Part shown: piece by piece, positions 25,833 to 35,261 of the stretch
Layout: each line of letters begins with the position of its first letter
Numbering within the stretch: the stretch's first letter is position 1
Assembly (NCBI RefSeq): GCF_026410085.1
Contig: NZ_CP112866.1
Span: forward strand, 1,550,001 to 1,614,000
Direction of reading: 5' to 3'
Length of the DNA stretch: 64,000 nucleotides
From: Pseudomonas quebecensis
Lineage (GTDB): Bacteria > Pseudomonadota > Gammaproteobacteria > Pseudomonadales > Pseudomonadaceae
Made by a program: the position numbers and the translations under genes
Notes under the pieces: generated by a model
Databases searched by the model: none
What the model saw: the letters and a program-made list of their open reading frames with translations, nothing else
What the model was told of the DNA's origin: nothing

Positions 25833-27347
25833 ATGTTCGAATCTGCCGAAATCGGTCACGCCATTGACAAAGCCACCTACGACGCCGAAGTGCCGGCCCT
25901 GCGCGAAGCCTTGCTGGAAGTGCAGTACGAGCTGCAGCAGCAAAAACGCTTTCCGGTGATCGTGCTGATCAATGGCATCGAAGGGGCCGGCAAGGGCGAG
26001 ACCGTCAAGTTGCTCAACGAATGGATGGACCCGCGCCTGATCGAGGTGCGCACCTTCGACCAGCAGACCGACGAAGAACTGGCGCGCCCGCCGGCCTGGC
26101 GCTATTGGCGCCAGCTGCCCGCCAAGGGGCGCATGGGCGTGTTTTTCGGCAACTGGTACAGCCAGATGCTGCAAGGCCGCGTGCACGGCCAGATCAAGGA
26201 TGCGCGGCTCGACCAGGCCATCGCCGGCGCCGAACGCCTGGAGAAAATGCTCTGCGACGAAGGCGCGCTGATCTTCAAGTTCTGGTTCCACCTTTCCAAG
26301 AAACAAATGAAGGCGCGGCTCAAGGCGCTGGCCGACGACCCGCTGCACAGTTGGCGCATCAGCCCGCTGGACTGGCAGCAGTCCAAGACCTACGACAAGT
26401 TCGTGCACTTCGGCGAACGCGTGCTGCGTCGCACCAGTCGCGACTATGCGCCGTGGCATGTGATCGAAGGTGTCGACCCGCATTATCGTGGGCTGACCGT
26501 GGGCAAGATCCTCCTCGATGGCTTGCACAATGCCCTGAAACTGGCCAAGGCCAGGACCAGCGGCATGAACCCTGCGCCGCTGCTGGCGTCGGTGGACCGC
26601 AAGAGCCTGCTCGACAGCCTCGACATGAACCTGCGCCTGGACAAGGACGAGTACGAAGAACAACTGATCACCGAACAGGCGCGCCTCTCAGGCCTGATGC
26701 GCGACAAGCGTATGCGTCGGCACGCGCTGGTCACGGTGTTCGAAGGCAACGACGCGGCGGGCAAGGGCGGCGCGATCCGTCGCGTGGCGGCGGCGCTGGA
26801 CCCGCGCCAGTACCACATCGTGCCGATTGCCGCGCCGAGCGAGGACGAGCGTGCCCAGCCATACCTGTGGCGCTTCTGGCAGAAAATCCCGGCGCGGGGC
26901 ATGTTCACCGTATTCGACCGCTCGTGGTACGGCCGCGTGCTGGTTGAACGCATCGAAGGCTTCTGCACCCCGGCGGACTGGATGCGTGCCTACGGTGAGA
27001 TCAATGACTTCGAAGAGCAACTGCGCGATGCGGGAGTGATTGTGGTCAAGTTCTGGCTGGCCATCGACAAGCAAACCCAGCTGGAACGCTTCCAGGCCCG
27101 CGAGTCGATCCCGTTCAAGCGCTTCAAGATCACCGAAGACGACTGGCGCAACCGCGACAAGTGGGACGACTACCGCACCGCCGTGGGCGACATGGTCGAC
27201 CGCACCAGCACCGAGGTATCGTCATGGACGCTGGTGGAAGCCAACGACAAACGCTGGGCCCGGATCAAGGTCCTGCGCACCATCAACCGCGCGCTGGAAG
27301 AGGCGTTTGCGCAATCCGATAAACACGGCAAGAAAACCAAAAAATAA
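25833..27347 (+). CDS. pap: Polyphosphate:AMP phosphotransferase
   Basis: A 504-residue enzyme that makes ADP from AMP using polyphosphate. It contains two fused PPK2 domains, each with a Walker A: NGIEGAGKGETVKLL in the N-terminal half (~residue 50) and EGNDAAGKGGAIRRV in the C-terminal half (~residue 305). Further PPK2 features are WRYWRQLPAKGRMGVFFGNWY and its second copy WRFWQKIPARGMFTVFDRSWYGRVL. In known two-domain PAPs the C-terminal half is the active one. The start at 25833 (MFESAEIGHAID) follows ACGGAG. A longer start at 25788 would add 15 unconserved residues. Confidence 0.95.
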   Translation: MFESAEIGHAIDKATYDAEVPALREALLEVQYELQQQKRFPVIVLINGIEGAGKGETVKLLNEWMDPRLIEVRTFDQQTDEELARPPAWRYWRQLPAKGRMGVFFGNWYSQMLQGRVHGQIKDARLDQAIAGAERLEKMLCDEGALIFKFWFHLSKKQMKARLKALADDPLHSWRISPLDWQQSKTYDKFVHFGERVLRRTSRDYAPWHVIEGVDPHYRGLTVGKILLDGLHNALKLAKARTSGMNPAPLLASVDRKSLLDSLDMNLRLDKDEYEEQLITEQARLSGLMRDKRMRRHALVTVFEGNDAAGKGGAIRRVAAALDPRQYHIVPIAAPSEDERAQPYLWRFWQKIPARGMFTVFDRSWYGRVLVERIEGFCTPADWMRAYGEINDFEEQLRDAGVIVVKFWLAIDKQTQLERFQARESIPFKRFKITEDDWRNRDKWDDYRTAVGDMVDRTSTEVSSWTLVEANDKRWARIKVLRTINRALEEAFAQSDKHGKKTKK

Positions 27348-27370
27348 TCCCCTTGTATGAAAGGCGGGAC

Positions 27371-27470
27371 TGTCGTGGCGAGCGGCTTTTTGTGGTGAGC
27401 AGGCTTGCCCAGCGCGGGCGGTGCGACGATTCGACAAGCCCGTTCACCACAACTGGCCCCTCACCACAGC
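27371..27470. repeat. REP/REPIN-like repeat cluster
   Basis: TGTGGTGAGCAGGCTTG at 27391-27407 is matched in inverted orientation by CAAGCCCGTTCACCACA at 27435-27451 (15 of 17). A degenerate copy (GTGGCGAGCGG) lies at 27374-27384 and another inverted fragment (CCCTCACCACA) at 27458-27468. This resembles the paired inverted REP sequences (REPINs) of P. fluorescens. The element is between pap and the thiolase gene. Confidence 0.75.
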
Positions 27471-27585
27471 AAGCGCCTGCACCGAACCATGCTTTTGCAT
27501 ACGCCCGATGAATGATCATCGCGGTCGGGCAGGCACGGATCTATCCTCGATCCATCTCCCAACAATGACAAGATCGAGGTAGCCC

Positions 27586-28770
27586 ATGCGTGAAGTAGTG
27601 ATCGTCGACAGCGTGCGAACCGGCCTGGCCAAGTCCTTTCGCGGCAAGTTCAACCAGACCCGCCCCGATGACATGGCCGCCCATTGCGTCAATGCGCTGC
27701 TGACGCGCAACGGCATCGACCCGGCCAGCGTCGAGGACTGCATCGTCGGTGCCGGCTCCAACGAGGGCGCTCAGGGCTACAACATCGGGCGCAATGTGGC
27801 GGTGCTTTCGCAGTTGGGCACCGGCACGGCGGGCATGACCCTCAACCGCTTCTGCTCCTCGGGGTTGCAGGCGATCGCGATCGCCGCCAACCAGATCGCC
27901 TCCGGCTGCAGCGACATCATTGTCGCCGGCGGCGTGGAGTCGATCAGCCTGACCATGAAGAGCGTCAACACCGACAACCTGATCAACCCATTGCTCAAGG
28001 AGCAGGTGCCCGGCATTTATTTCCCCATGGGCCAGACCGCCGAGATCGTCGCGCGGCGCTACCACGTCAGCCGCCAGGCCCAGGACCTCTACGCCCTGCA
28101 AAGCCAGCAACGCACGGCCCAGGCCCAGGCGGACGGCTTGTTCGACGATGAAATCGTGGCCATGGCCGTCAAATACAAAGTCGAAGACAAAGCCACCGGC
28201 GCGGTGCAGATCCTCGATGGCGTGGTCGACCGCGACGACTGCAACCGCCCCGACACCACCCTGGACAGCCTGGCCGGGTTGAAGCCGGTGTTTGCCGAAG
28301 ACGGTTCGGTCACGGCGGGCAACTCCTCGCAGCTCTCCGACGGCGCCTCGATGACCCTGGTGATGAGCCTGGACAAGGCCCTGGAGCTGGGGCTCAAGCC
28401 CAAGGCGTTTTTCCGCGGGTTCGCCGTCGCGGGCTGCGAGCCGGATGAAATGGGCATCGGCCCGGTGTTCTCGGTGCCCAAGTTGCTCAAGGCCAAGGGC
28501 CTGCAGGTGGCGGACATCGACCTGTGGGAACTCAATGAGGCGTTCGCTTCGCAGTGCCTGTATGCGCGCGATCGCCTGGAAATCGACAACGCCAGATACA
28601 ACGTCAATGGCGGCTCGATTTCCATCGGCCACCCGTTCGGCATGACCGGCTCGCGGCAGGTGGGGCATCTGGTGCGTGAACTGCAACGGCGCAACCTGCG
28701 TTACGGCATCGTCACCATGTGCGTGGGCGGCGGCATGGGGGCCACCGGACTCTTCGAAGCCGTGCGCTGA
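27586..28770 (+). CDS. Acetyl-CoA C-acyltransferase (thiolase)
   Basis: A 394-residue thiolase, cytoplasmic, that cleaves 3-ketoacyl-CoA or condenses acetyl-CoA units. All catalytic elements are present: Cys90 in LNRFCSSGLQA, His349 in IGHPFGMTG, and Cys379 in MCVGGGMGA. The sequence favours the FadA/degradative type (RFCSSGLQ) over the biosynthetic PhaA type. In P. aeruginosa a thiolase is recalled one gene from pap (PA3454/PA3455). No FadB partner is adjacent. The start has a GAGG ribosome-binding site. Confidence 0.93.
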   Translation: MREVVIVDSVRTGLAKSFRGKFNQTRPDDMAAHCVNALLTRNGIDPASVEDCIVGAGSNEGAQGYNIGRNVAVLSQLGTGTAGMTLNRFCSSGLQAIAIAANQIASGCSDIIVAGGVESISLTMKSVNTDNLINPLLKEQVPGIYFPMGQTAEIVARRYHVSRQAQDLYALQSQQRTAQAQADGLFDDEIVAMAVKYKVEDKATGAVQILDGVVDRDDCNRPDTTLDSLAGLKPVFAEDGSVTAGNSSQLSDGASMTLVMSLDKALELGLKPKAFFRGFAVAGCEPDEMGIGPVFSVPKLLKAKGLQVADIDLWELNEAFASQCLYARDRLEIDNARYNVNGGSISIGHPFGMTGSRQVGHLVRELQRRNLRYGIVTMCVGGGMGATGLFEAVR

Positions 28771-28776
28771 GCCACA

Positions 28777-28803
28777 GGTGGGAGGGGCGCAACCGCTCCC
28801 ACC
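28777..28803. repeat. REP-like hairpin after the thiolase gene
   Basis: GGTGGGAG and CTCCCACC form an 8-bp stem around an 11-nt loop. It has no T-run, and resembles the REP palindrome at 9288-9311. Confidence 0.6.
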
Positions 28804-28884
28804 GTTAAACGGCGCCGTATCCCAATTCGTGCACTTGCCCCTAGAATGGCCGCTCCTCCACCTCTGGTCTTTTTTGGGGCACTC

Positions 28885-29841
28885 ATGCATATCTCTTCCG
28901 GCCGCTGGGTCTACGGTTTCTTTCTGACCCTGCTGACTGCGCTGCTGTGGGGCATTCTGCCGATCAAACTCAAGCAAGTGCTGCAGGTGATGGACCCGAT
29001 CACTGTCACCTGGTTTCGCCTGACGGTGGCCGGCGGTTGCCTGTTCGTTTACCTGGCCGCTACCCGGCGCCTGCCCAGCCGCAAGGTGCTGGGTCCCAAG
29101 GGCGGTTGGCTGGTGGCCATGGCGGTGTGCGGGCTGGTGGGCAACTACGTGTTGTACCTGGTGGGCCTCAAGTTGCTCAGCCCCGGCACGGCGCAACTGG
29201 TGGTGCAGATGGGCCCGATCTTTCTGATGATCGCCAGCGTGTTCGTGTTCAAGGAGCGCTTCAGCCTGGGCCAGGTGATAGGGCTGGTGGTGCTGATTAT
29301 GGGGTTCGGGCTGTTCTTCAACCAGCGTTTGACGGAGCTGTTGACCTCCCTCGGCGCCTACACCGCCGGTGTACTCACGGTACTGCTCGCCACCTCTATC
29401 TGGGTGTTCTACGCCCTGGGCCAGAAGCAATTGCTCACGGTGTGGAATTCGTTGCAGGTGATGATGGTGATTTACCTCTGCTGCGCCGCGCTGCTGACGC
29501 CCTGGGCGCATCCGTTGGAGGCCCTGCAACTGAGCACGCTGCAGGGCTGGCTGCTGCTGGCCTGCTGCATGAATACCCTGGTGGCGTATGGCGCGTTCGC
29601 CGAAGCGCTGGCCCATTGGGAAGCCTCGCGGGTCAGCGCGACTTTGGCGCTCACGCCGTTGGTGACGTTTGTCGCCGTGGCGCTGGCGGCGTGGCTGTGG
29701 CCCGATTATGTGCAGGCCGAAGAGATCAACGCGCTCGGCTATTTCGGCGCGGTGGTGGTGGTGCTGGGCTCGGCGGCGGTCGCCCTGGCGCCGTCATTGT
29801 TCGCCGGGCTCAAGGCCCGGCGACTGCGCATGGCGTCTTAA
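28885..29841 (+). CDS. DMT superfamily (EamA) transporter
   Basis: A 318-residue inner-membrane protein with ten predicted helices in two EamA repeats. The first repeat opens with [21 protein letters not shown]; the second spans residues ~165-305 ([23 protein letters not shown]). The family exports metabolites or amino acids; the substrate is unknown. The start at 28885 ([11 protein letters not shown]) is preferred to one 39 bp upstream that would add a non-conserved Pro-rich leader. Its last codons overlap the end of convergent fumC by 4 bp. Confidence 0.9.
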   Translation: MHISSGRWVYGFFLTLLTALLWGILPIKLKQVLQVMDPITVTWFRLTVAGGCLFVYLAATRRLPSRKVLGPKGGWLVAMAVCGLVGNYVLYLVGLKLLSPGTAQLVVQMGPIFLMIASVFVFKERFSLGQVIGLVVLIMGFGLFFNQRLTELLTSLGAYTAGVLTVLLATSIWVFYALGQKQLLTVWNSLQVMMVIYLCCAALLTPWAHPLEALQLSTLQGWLLLACCMNTLVAYGAFAEALAHWEASRVSATLALTPLVTFVAVALAAWLWPDYVQAEEINALGYFGAVVVVLGSAAVALAPSLFAGLKARRLRMAS

Positions 29842-31226
29842 TGCCCCGCCTCCAGCATATTCTCCGGCCGCACCCACTGATCGAACTCGGCGTCGGTGAG
29901 GTAGCCCAGGTCCAGCGCCGCTTGCCTTAGCGTCACGCCTTCGGCATAGGCCTTCTTGGCGATCTGCGCCGACTTGTCATAGCCGATATGCGGGTTGAGC
30001 GCGGTCACCAGCATCAGGCCGCGCTCCAGGTGCTCGGCCATTTGCCCGGCATCCGGTTCCAGCCCCGCGATGCAGTGTTCCTGGAAGTTGTTGCAGCCAT
30101 CGGCGAGCAGGCGGATCGACTCCAGCAGGTTGTGGATGATCACCGGCTTGTACACGTTCAACTGCAAATGCCCTTGGCTGGCGGCCAGGCCGATGGTCAC
30201 ATCGTTGCCCAGCACCTGGCAGGCCAGCATCGACAGCGCTTCGCACTGGGTGGGGTTGACCTTGCCCGGCATGATCGAGCTGCCCGGTTCGTTGGCCGGC
30301 AGTTTCACCTCGGCCAGCCCGGCGCGTGGGCCAGAGCCCAGCAGGCGCAGGTCGTTGGCGATTTTCATCAGCGCCACCGCCAGGGTCTTCAGCGCGCCGT
30401 GCAGCGTCACCAACGGCTCATGGCCGGACAGCGCGGCGAATTTATTCGGCGCGGTCACGAAGGGCAGGCCCGACAGCGCGGCCAGTTCGGACGCAATCGC
30501 CTCGCCGAAACCCTGAGGCGAATTGAGCCCGGTGCCCACCGCCGTACCGCCCTGGGCCAGCTCGCACACGGCGGGCAGGGCGCTGCGAATGGCGCGTTCG
30601 GCGTAGTCGAGCTGGGCGATGAAGGCCGAGAGTTCCTGGCCGAAGGTGATCGGCGTGGCGTCCATCATATGGGTGCGACCGGTTTTCACCAGCTTCATGT
30701 GCCGTGCTGCCAGTTCCGCCAAACCGCCGGACAGCGTGGCGATCGCCGGTAACAGACGTTGATGCACCGCCTGCACGGCCGCGATGCTCATGGCCGTGGG
30801 GAAACAGTCGTTGGAGCTCTGCGAGCGGTTTACGTGGTCGTTGGGGTGCACGGGGCTCTTGCCGCCGCGGGTCTTGCCCGACAGCTCGTTGGCGCGCCCG
30901 GCGATCACTTCGTTGGCGTTCATGTTGCTCTGGGTGCCGCTGCCGGTCTGCCAGACCACCAGGGGGAACTGATCGTCGTGCTGGCCGGCGAGTACTTCGT
31001 CGGCGGCCTGTTCGATCAGGCGGGCGACGTCGGCGGGCAGGTCGCCGTTACGGTCGTTGACCCTCGCCGCGGCTTTCTTGATCAGGGCCAGCGCATGCAG
31101 GACCGCCAGGGGCATGCGTTGCTCGCCAATCGCGAAATTGACCAGCGAGCGTTGGGTCTGCGCGCCCCAATACGCGTCCTCCGGCACCTCGACGTCGCCC
31201 AGGCTGTCGGTTTCGATACGGCTCAT
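29838..31226 (-). CDS. fumC: Class II fumarate hydratase
   Basis: A 462-residue, oxygen-stable fumarase interconverting fumarate and malate in the TCA cycle. Family signatures are [17 protein letters not shown] (residues ~92-108), [16 protein letters not shown] with the catalytic His, and the fumarase/aspartase signature [16 protein letters not shown]. Length is close to E. coli FumC (467). P. aeruginosa has two FumC copies; the gene order with DUF2059 and bolA here matches the fumC2 locus (PA0854, from memory). It is divergent from the DUF2059 gene, with ~196 bp between them. Confidence 0.96.
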   Translation of the reverse strand: MSRIETDSLGDVEVPEDAYWGAQTQRSLVNFAIGEQRMPLAVLHALALIKKAAARVNDRNGDLPADVARLIEQAADEVLAGQHDDQFPLVVWQTGSGTQSNMNANEVIAGRANELSGKTRGGKSPVHPNDHVNRSQSSNDCFPTAMSIAAVQAVHQRLLPAIATLSGGLAELAARHMKLVKTGRTHMMDATPITFGQELSAFIAQLDYAERAIRSALPAVCELAQGGTAVGTGLNSPQGFGEAIASELAALSGLPFVTAPNKFAALSGHEPLVTLHGALKTLAVALMKIANDLRLLGSGPRAGLAEVKLPANEPGSSIMPGKVNPTQCEALSMLACQVLGNDVTIGLAASQGHLQLNVYKPVIIHNLLESIRLLADGCNNFQEHCIAGLEPDAGQMAEHLERGLMLVTALNPHIGYDKSAQIAKKAYAEGVTLRQAALDLGYLTDAEFDQWVRPENMLEAGH

Positions 31227-31422
31227 CGTGCATCCTCCTTAATCCAGTCGTGATCGGTCAGTTTAGGCCCTGGCCGCCGCGATGGGTTCCACAAACTTGC
31301 ATTTGTGCGACCGCGCCCCGTAAAACCAGGCCTCGCAAGGGGGTGGGGTTGAGCCGCGAGGTTTTTTAGGCGCAGAATGGTCGCCCTTGGGGTTTTACCT
31401 CGCCAGCTAGAAAGGAAACTCG

Positions 31423-31941
31423 ATGACTCGTCTTCGTGCCATCTGTACCGCGGTTGCTCTGGTTTGCGCCAGCGGCCAGGTTTTTGCCGATACCGCCAGC
31501 CACAACGCCAGTGCCGAAGCGTTCCTGACCCTGGCCCATGCTGACAAGCTGGGTACCCCGGTGTACATGCAAGTGCAGCAAATGTTCGCCCAGCGTTTCG
31601 AACAGACCAAGGCACCCGCCGCCAAGCAATCGGTGCTCGACAGCTACCAGGCCAAGGCCAACGCCGCCCTGGACCAGGCTATCGGCTGGCCGAAGCTGAA
31701 GCCGGACATGGTCAAGCTCTACACCACCAACTTCAGCGAGTCCGAGCTCAAGGACCTGGTCGCGTTCTACCAGTCGCCCCTGGGCAAGAAAGTCCTGGAA
31801 AAAATGCCCCAGCTGACCCAGCAATCGGCCCAGATGACCCAGGCCAAGCTGGAAAGCGCCGTACCGGTGGTCAACAAGCTGCTGGAAGACATGACCAACG
31901 AGCTGGCGCCAAAAGCCCCCGCTCCGGCCAAGAAGAAGTAA
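31423..31941 (+). CDS. DUF2059 periplasmic protein
   Basis: A 172-residue exported protein with a clear signal peptide (residues 1-22, cleavage after VFADT-like AxA region). The helical body contains the DUF2059 core FSESELKDLVAFYQSPLGKKVLEKMPQLTQQ at residues ~106-135. The C-terminus ends in a Pro/Ala/Lys tail (PKAPAPAKKK). Function is unknown. The bolA gene starts 6 bp after its stop, so the two are likely co-transcribed. GAAAGGAAA serves as its ribosome-binding site. Confidence 0.9.
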   Translation: MTRLRAICTAVALVCASGQVFADTASHNASAEAFLTLAHADKLGTPVYMQVQQMFAQRFEQTKAPAAKQSVLDSYQAKANAALDQAIGWPKLKPDMVKLYTTNFSESELKDLVAFYQSPLGKKVLEKMPQLTQQSAQMTQAKLESAVPVVNKLLEDMTNELAPKAPAPAKKK

Positions 31942-31947
31942 GCAGCA

Positions 31948-32244
31948 ATGACCATGCAACAGCGTATCGAAATGGCGCTCGCCGCCCTGGCCCCGGACCA
32001 CTTGAGCGTGCTGGACGAAAGCCATATGCACAGCCGTGGGTTGCAGACCCACTTCAAGGCCGTGCTGGTCAGCCAGCAGTTCGCAGGGCTTAACCGCGTC
32101 AAGCGCCACCAGAAGGTCTACGCCACCCTGGGTGACCTGATGAGCGAATTTCATGCGCTGGCGCTGCACACCTACACGCCCGAAGAATGGGCGACCATCG
32201 ACGCAGCGCCGGCCTCGCCGACCTGCGCCGGCGGGCACGCGTAA
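31948..32244 (+). CDS. bolA: BolA family protein
   Basis: A 98-residue BolA/IbaG-fold protein, cytoplasmic, of the group that works with monothiol glutaredoxins in Fe-S handling and can affect morphology genes. Diagnostic features are ESHMHSRGLQTHFKAVLVSQQFAGLNRVKRHQKVYATLG, with the FxGxxxVxRHxxVY helix-turn-helix-like signature and the conserved His. It is coupled to the DUF2059 gene (6-bp gap). Its 3' side is the left border of the Tc toxin block. Confidence 0.93.
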   Translation: MTMQQRIEMALAALAPDHLSVLDESHMHSRGLQTHFKAVLVSQQFAGLNRVKRHQKVYATLGDLMSEFHALALHTYTPEEWATIDAAPASPTCAGGHA

Positions 32245-32250
32245 AAAGTG

Positions 32251-32286
32251 GCGGGCTTCAACCGGTACTCACCGGCTGGAGCCCGC
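32251..32286 (+). terminator. Hairpin between bolA and the TccC gene
   Basis: GCGGGCTTCA and TGGAGCCCGC pair over 10 bp with one mismatch, with an inner CCGG/CCGG pairing. It lacks a T-run, so termination is only possible, not certain. It lies 6 bp after the bolA stop. Confidence 0.4.
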
Positions 32287-32361
32287 ATACGCCGCTACCG
32301 CCATTCCCCGTACAGGCTCCCTAGGCTCAGGTGACCATTGTGTCATTGGGGTCATGAGTCC

Positions 32362-35247
32362 ATGTCTGCTTCACTGCATCGCAACACCCCCTCGCTGACG
32401 GCGTTCGACCCGCGTGGTCTGACGGTCCGCACCATTGCCTATCACCGTGCCACGGCCCAGGCGGCCCCTGCGCCGCGAGTGAGTCGTCGCGTCCACAGCG
32501 CCAGCGGTCTGGTGCTGGAACAGTGGGACCCGCGCCTGCATGCCTTGCGCCAGCGCGAACCACGCACCGTGCCCAATCAGCAATTTGTCTACAGCCTGTC
32601 CGGCACGGTGGTGCGCCGACAGGACGTCGACGCCGGCCTGCGCCTGCTGCTGTCCGCGCCTGGCGGGCAGCTGGTGCAGGCCTGGGATGGGCGCGGTGCC
32701 CATCAGCGGCATGAATACGACACGCTGCAGCGCCCGGTGGCGGTCTACGAGCAGGCCGCCTCGCACGCGCAGCCGCGTTGCGTCGAGCGGTTGGTCTACG
32801 CGGCGCCGACGCCCGACCACCAGGCGCTCAACCGCAGCGGTCGCCTGGTGCGGCATGCCGATCCGGCCGGCACCCAGCTGTATGACGCCTATGGCATCGA
32901 CGGACAAGTGCTGAGTCAGACTCGGCGCTTTCACGCGGGCGCCCTTGAGGTCGACTGGCCCCAGGCTGTCACCGAGCAGGACGCGCAGCTACAACCCGAG
33001 GCCTACACCACGCGCTGGCGATTCGACGCACTGGGCGCCACCCTGGAACAGATCGATGCCAAGGGCAACGGTCGACAATTTCTGTATGGGGTCGATGGTC
33101 TGCTGCAAACCAGCAGCCTCAGCTTCAAGGGCGGCGCACAAAAAACGCTGCTGCAACGCCATGTCTACAACGCCGCCGGCCAGGTGCAATCGGCGCTGCT
33201 GGGCAACGGCGTTCAGCGCGAAGCGCACTACCGCGCCGAGAATGGTCGCCTGCAGCGGCTGACGGCGTATCGCACGGCGGAGCGGCGGACCGCCTTGCAG
33301 GACCTGCACTACGTCTACGACCCGGTGGGCAATGTGCTGGGCCTGCGTGATCAGGCGCAACCGACGCAATGGCGGCACAACACTCAAGTTGACGCGGTGA
33401 GCCGCTATACCTACGACTCGTTGTACCAGCTCACCCAAGCCACGGGCCGCGAAAGCGCGGCGGCCAGTGTCGGCCCGCACTTGCCGCCGCGCCTGACGTT
33501 CGGTGCTACCGACGGCGGCTTGTGGCGCACTTACACCCAACAGTACGTCTACGATGAAGGCGGCAACCTGACGCGGTTGCGGCATACGCCATCGAGCGGT
33601 GTCGGCTATACCCGCACGTTGCAGGTGGCGGCCGACAGCAATCGCGCCGTGGCTGGCGACAGGCCCACGCAGGGTTTCGATGCCAACGGCAACCAGCAGG
33701 AACTGGCCCAGGGGCAGGCGATGCAGTGGAATGTGCGCAATCAGTTGGCCGGGGTCACGCAGGTAGCGCGCGAGGATGCGCCGGCCGACGACGAAGTCTA
33801 CGTTTACGCCAGTGACGGCCAGCGCGCGCTCAAGCTCAGTCGACAGCAGGTCGGCGGGCAGCGCCGCACGACGCGGGTGTATTACCTGCCGGGACTGGAG
33901 ATCCGCCAGAGCGCGCAGCGCCATCTGAATGTGGTGCGCCTTGAGCTGGCGCTGTGCACGGTCGAGGTTCTGCAGTGGGAACACGGGCGCGAGCCGGGCG
34001 ACCGTCATGAGGCGCTGCGTTTTTGCCTGGCCGACCATCAGTCCAGCCACAGCCTGGAGCTGGATGAGCAGGCACAAGTGCTCAGCCAGGAGAGCTACTT
34101 TCCCTACGGCGGCACCGCCTGGTGGGCGTCGCACAGTGCCGTCGACGTGCGCGACAGGAGCCGCCGCTATTGCGGCAAGGAGCGCGATGCCAGCGGCCTG
34201 TACTACTACGGTTTTCGCTATTACGCACCGTGGTTGCAGCGCTGGATCAACCCCGATCCGATCGCCGAGCAGGGCGGATCGAACCCCTACCGGATGGCCG
34301 CCAACAACCCGGTGACTTTGGTTGATTTCATGGGCCTGCAGCCGGCCAGCGCCGAAAGCACGCGCATCCTCGGCGGGCTTATCCTCCTCGCAGCATTTAT
34401 TTTTGTGGGCCTGGGCGTCGGCGCGTTGCTGGGCAATGCCGCCACCGGTGCCGCCGTGGGTGGGCTGGTGGGCGGTGTGCTGTTTGGCACCAGCCGTTAC
34501 GCCGGTTACCGGCAACTGCAACCGCAGGACCAGGACACGCAGGCGCAGGAGGCGCTGTTTGCCCAGTCGGTCGCGGAAATGGCGCTCACACTGGCGCAAC
34601 AGGCCAGTTTGAGTCACGAAGAAACGGCGCGGTTGGTCAACTTCGCCTATGAGCGTCGGCACGCTGAAGAGGGTGTTTCGATCTACCTGTCAGCCCGTGA
34701 AGAACGCATCTATGGCTATGTGGGGCCGGTGGAAGAAAGCGCGCAAGCCGACAGGGCTCTGAAGGAAAGTCGCAACCCCGTCCCGGAGCTCAAGCGTATG
34801 GGCTACAGCGCCATTGTGCTGCGCGGGCCGGTCAGGGAGGCGTTGGCCGCCGGCGGTAAATCAGGCGCTTCCAGTGCCTTCGAGGTCGGCCCGACGATCC
34901 AGGCGACCGGTGCCGGGCGCCGGATGCGCAAGCCGGGCGCGACGTTGCCCGGCGTGGCGTCGACGGCCAGCAGCGCCGGTCTGCCGATGATGCAGATCGA
35001 CAGCGGCGCCGTCGCCGATGTCGACCCCGTCAGCCGCGCCGGTCGCAGCATCGCCCTCACGCTCAGCCACTTGCGCGAGCGGCGCTTTGGTGCGGTCCAT
35101 TGGCACCAGCACCAGGATCGCCTGTGGTCCGCCGACCTGCACGGCTATGCCGCCGCACGGGGGCGCGGCGCTTACCGCCTGATGGTCAGCCACCTGGGCG
35201 GCAGCCGGTACCGCGTCGAAGGCGTGCGCCAGCCCCATCGGCGCTGA
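32362..35247 (+). CDS. tccC: Tc toxin subunit C (TccC/Rhs) with variable C-terminal toxin domain
   Basis: A 961-residue Rhs-repeat protein that with TcB forms the cocoon enclosing the toxic domain of Tc toxins. Residues 1-659 are the conserved TccC core: the N-terminus PSLTAFDPRGLTVRTIAYHR is typical of TccC, many YD/Rhs repeats follow, and the core ends with RYYAPWLQRWINPDP, NPYRMAANNPV and VDFMGL. Residues 660-961 form the hypervariable region that would be cleaved after the core and delivered. It begins with a glycine-rich hydrophobic stretch (668-710) and ends in a His-rich HWHQHQDRLWSADLHG segment (His913, 915, 917). I cannot assign its activity; it does not resemble the ADP-ribosyltransferases of TccC3/TccC5 by eye. 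The start at 32362 lacks a strong ribosome-binding site. It is convergent with TcB (14-bp gap). Confidence 0.93.
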   Translation: MSASLHRNTPSLTAFDPRGLTVRTIAYHRATAQAAPAPRVSRRVHSASGLVLEQWDPRLHALRQREPRTVPNQQFVYSLSGTVVRRQDVDAGLRLLLSAPGGQLVQAWDGRGAHQRHEYDTLQRPVAVYEQAASHAQPRCVERLVYAAPTPDHQALNRSGRLVRHADPAGTQLYDAYGIDGQVLSQTRRFHAGALEVDWPQAVTEQDAQLQPEAYTTRWRFDALGATLEQIDAKGNGRQFLYGVDGLLQTSSLSFKGGAQKTLLQRHVYNAAGQVQSALLGNGVQREAHYRAENGRLQRLTAYRTAERRTALQDLHYVYDPVGNVLGLRDQAQPTQWRHNTQVDAVSRYTYDSLYQLTQATGRESAAASVGPHLPPRLTFGATDGGLWRTYTQQYVYDEGGNLTRLRHTPSSGVGYTRTLQVAADSNRAVAGDRPTQGFDANGNQQELAQGQAMQWNVRNQLAGVTQVAREDAPADDEVYVYASDGQRALKLSRQQVGGQRRTTRVYYLPGLEIRQSAQRHLNVVRLELALCTVEVLQWEHGREPGDRHEALRFCLADHQSSHSLELDEQAQVLSQESYFPYGGTAWWASHSAVDVRDRSRRYCGKERDASGLYYYGFRYYAPWLQRWINPDPIAEQGGSNPYRMAANNPVTLVDFMGLQPASAESTRILGGLILLAAFIFVGLGVGALLGNAATGAAVGGLVGGVLFGTSRYAGYRQLQPQDQDTQAQEALFAQSVAEMALTLAQQASLSHEETARLVNFAYERRHAEEGVSIYLSAREERIYGYVGPVEESAQADRALKESRNPVPELKRMGYSAIVLRGPVREALAAGGKSGASSAFEVGPTIQATGAGRRMRKPGATLPGVASTASSAGLPMMQIDSGAVADVDPVSRAGRSIALTLSHLRERRFGAVHWHQHQDRLWSADLHGYAAARGRGAYRLMVSHLGGSRYRVEGVRQPHRR

Positions 35248-35261
35248 GCCCTGGGGGCGGG

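Noticed and set aside
27541..29616. 691-codon minus-strand open frame opposite the thiolase and DMT genes
   Set aside because: It lies antisense to two well-supported genes and its product is low-complexity Ala/Gly/His/Gln-rich without any domain; a shadow of high-GC coding DNA.
35023..35247. RelE/ParE-like fold for the last ~75 residues of TccC
   Set aside because: Only a vague beta-strand pattern with basic residues; too weak to claim without structure prediction.
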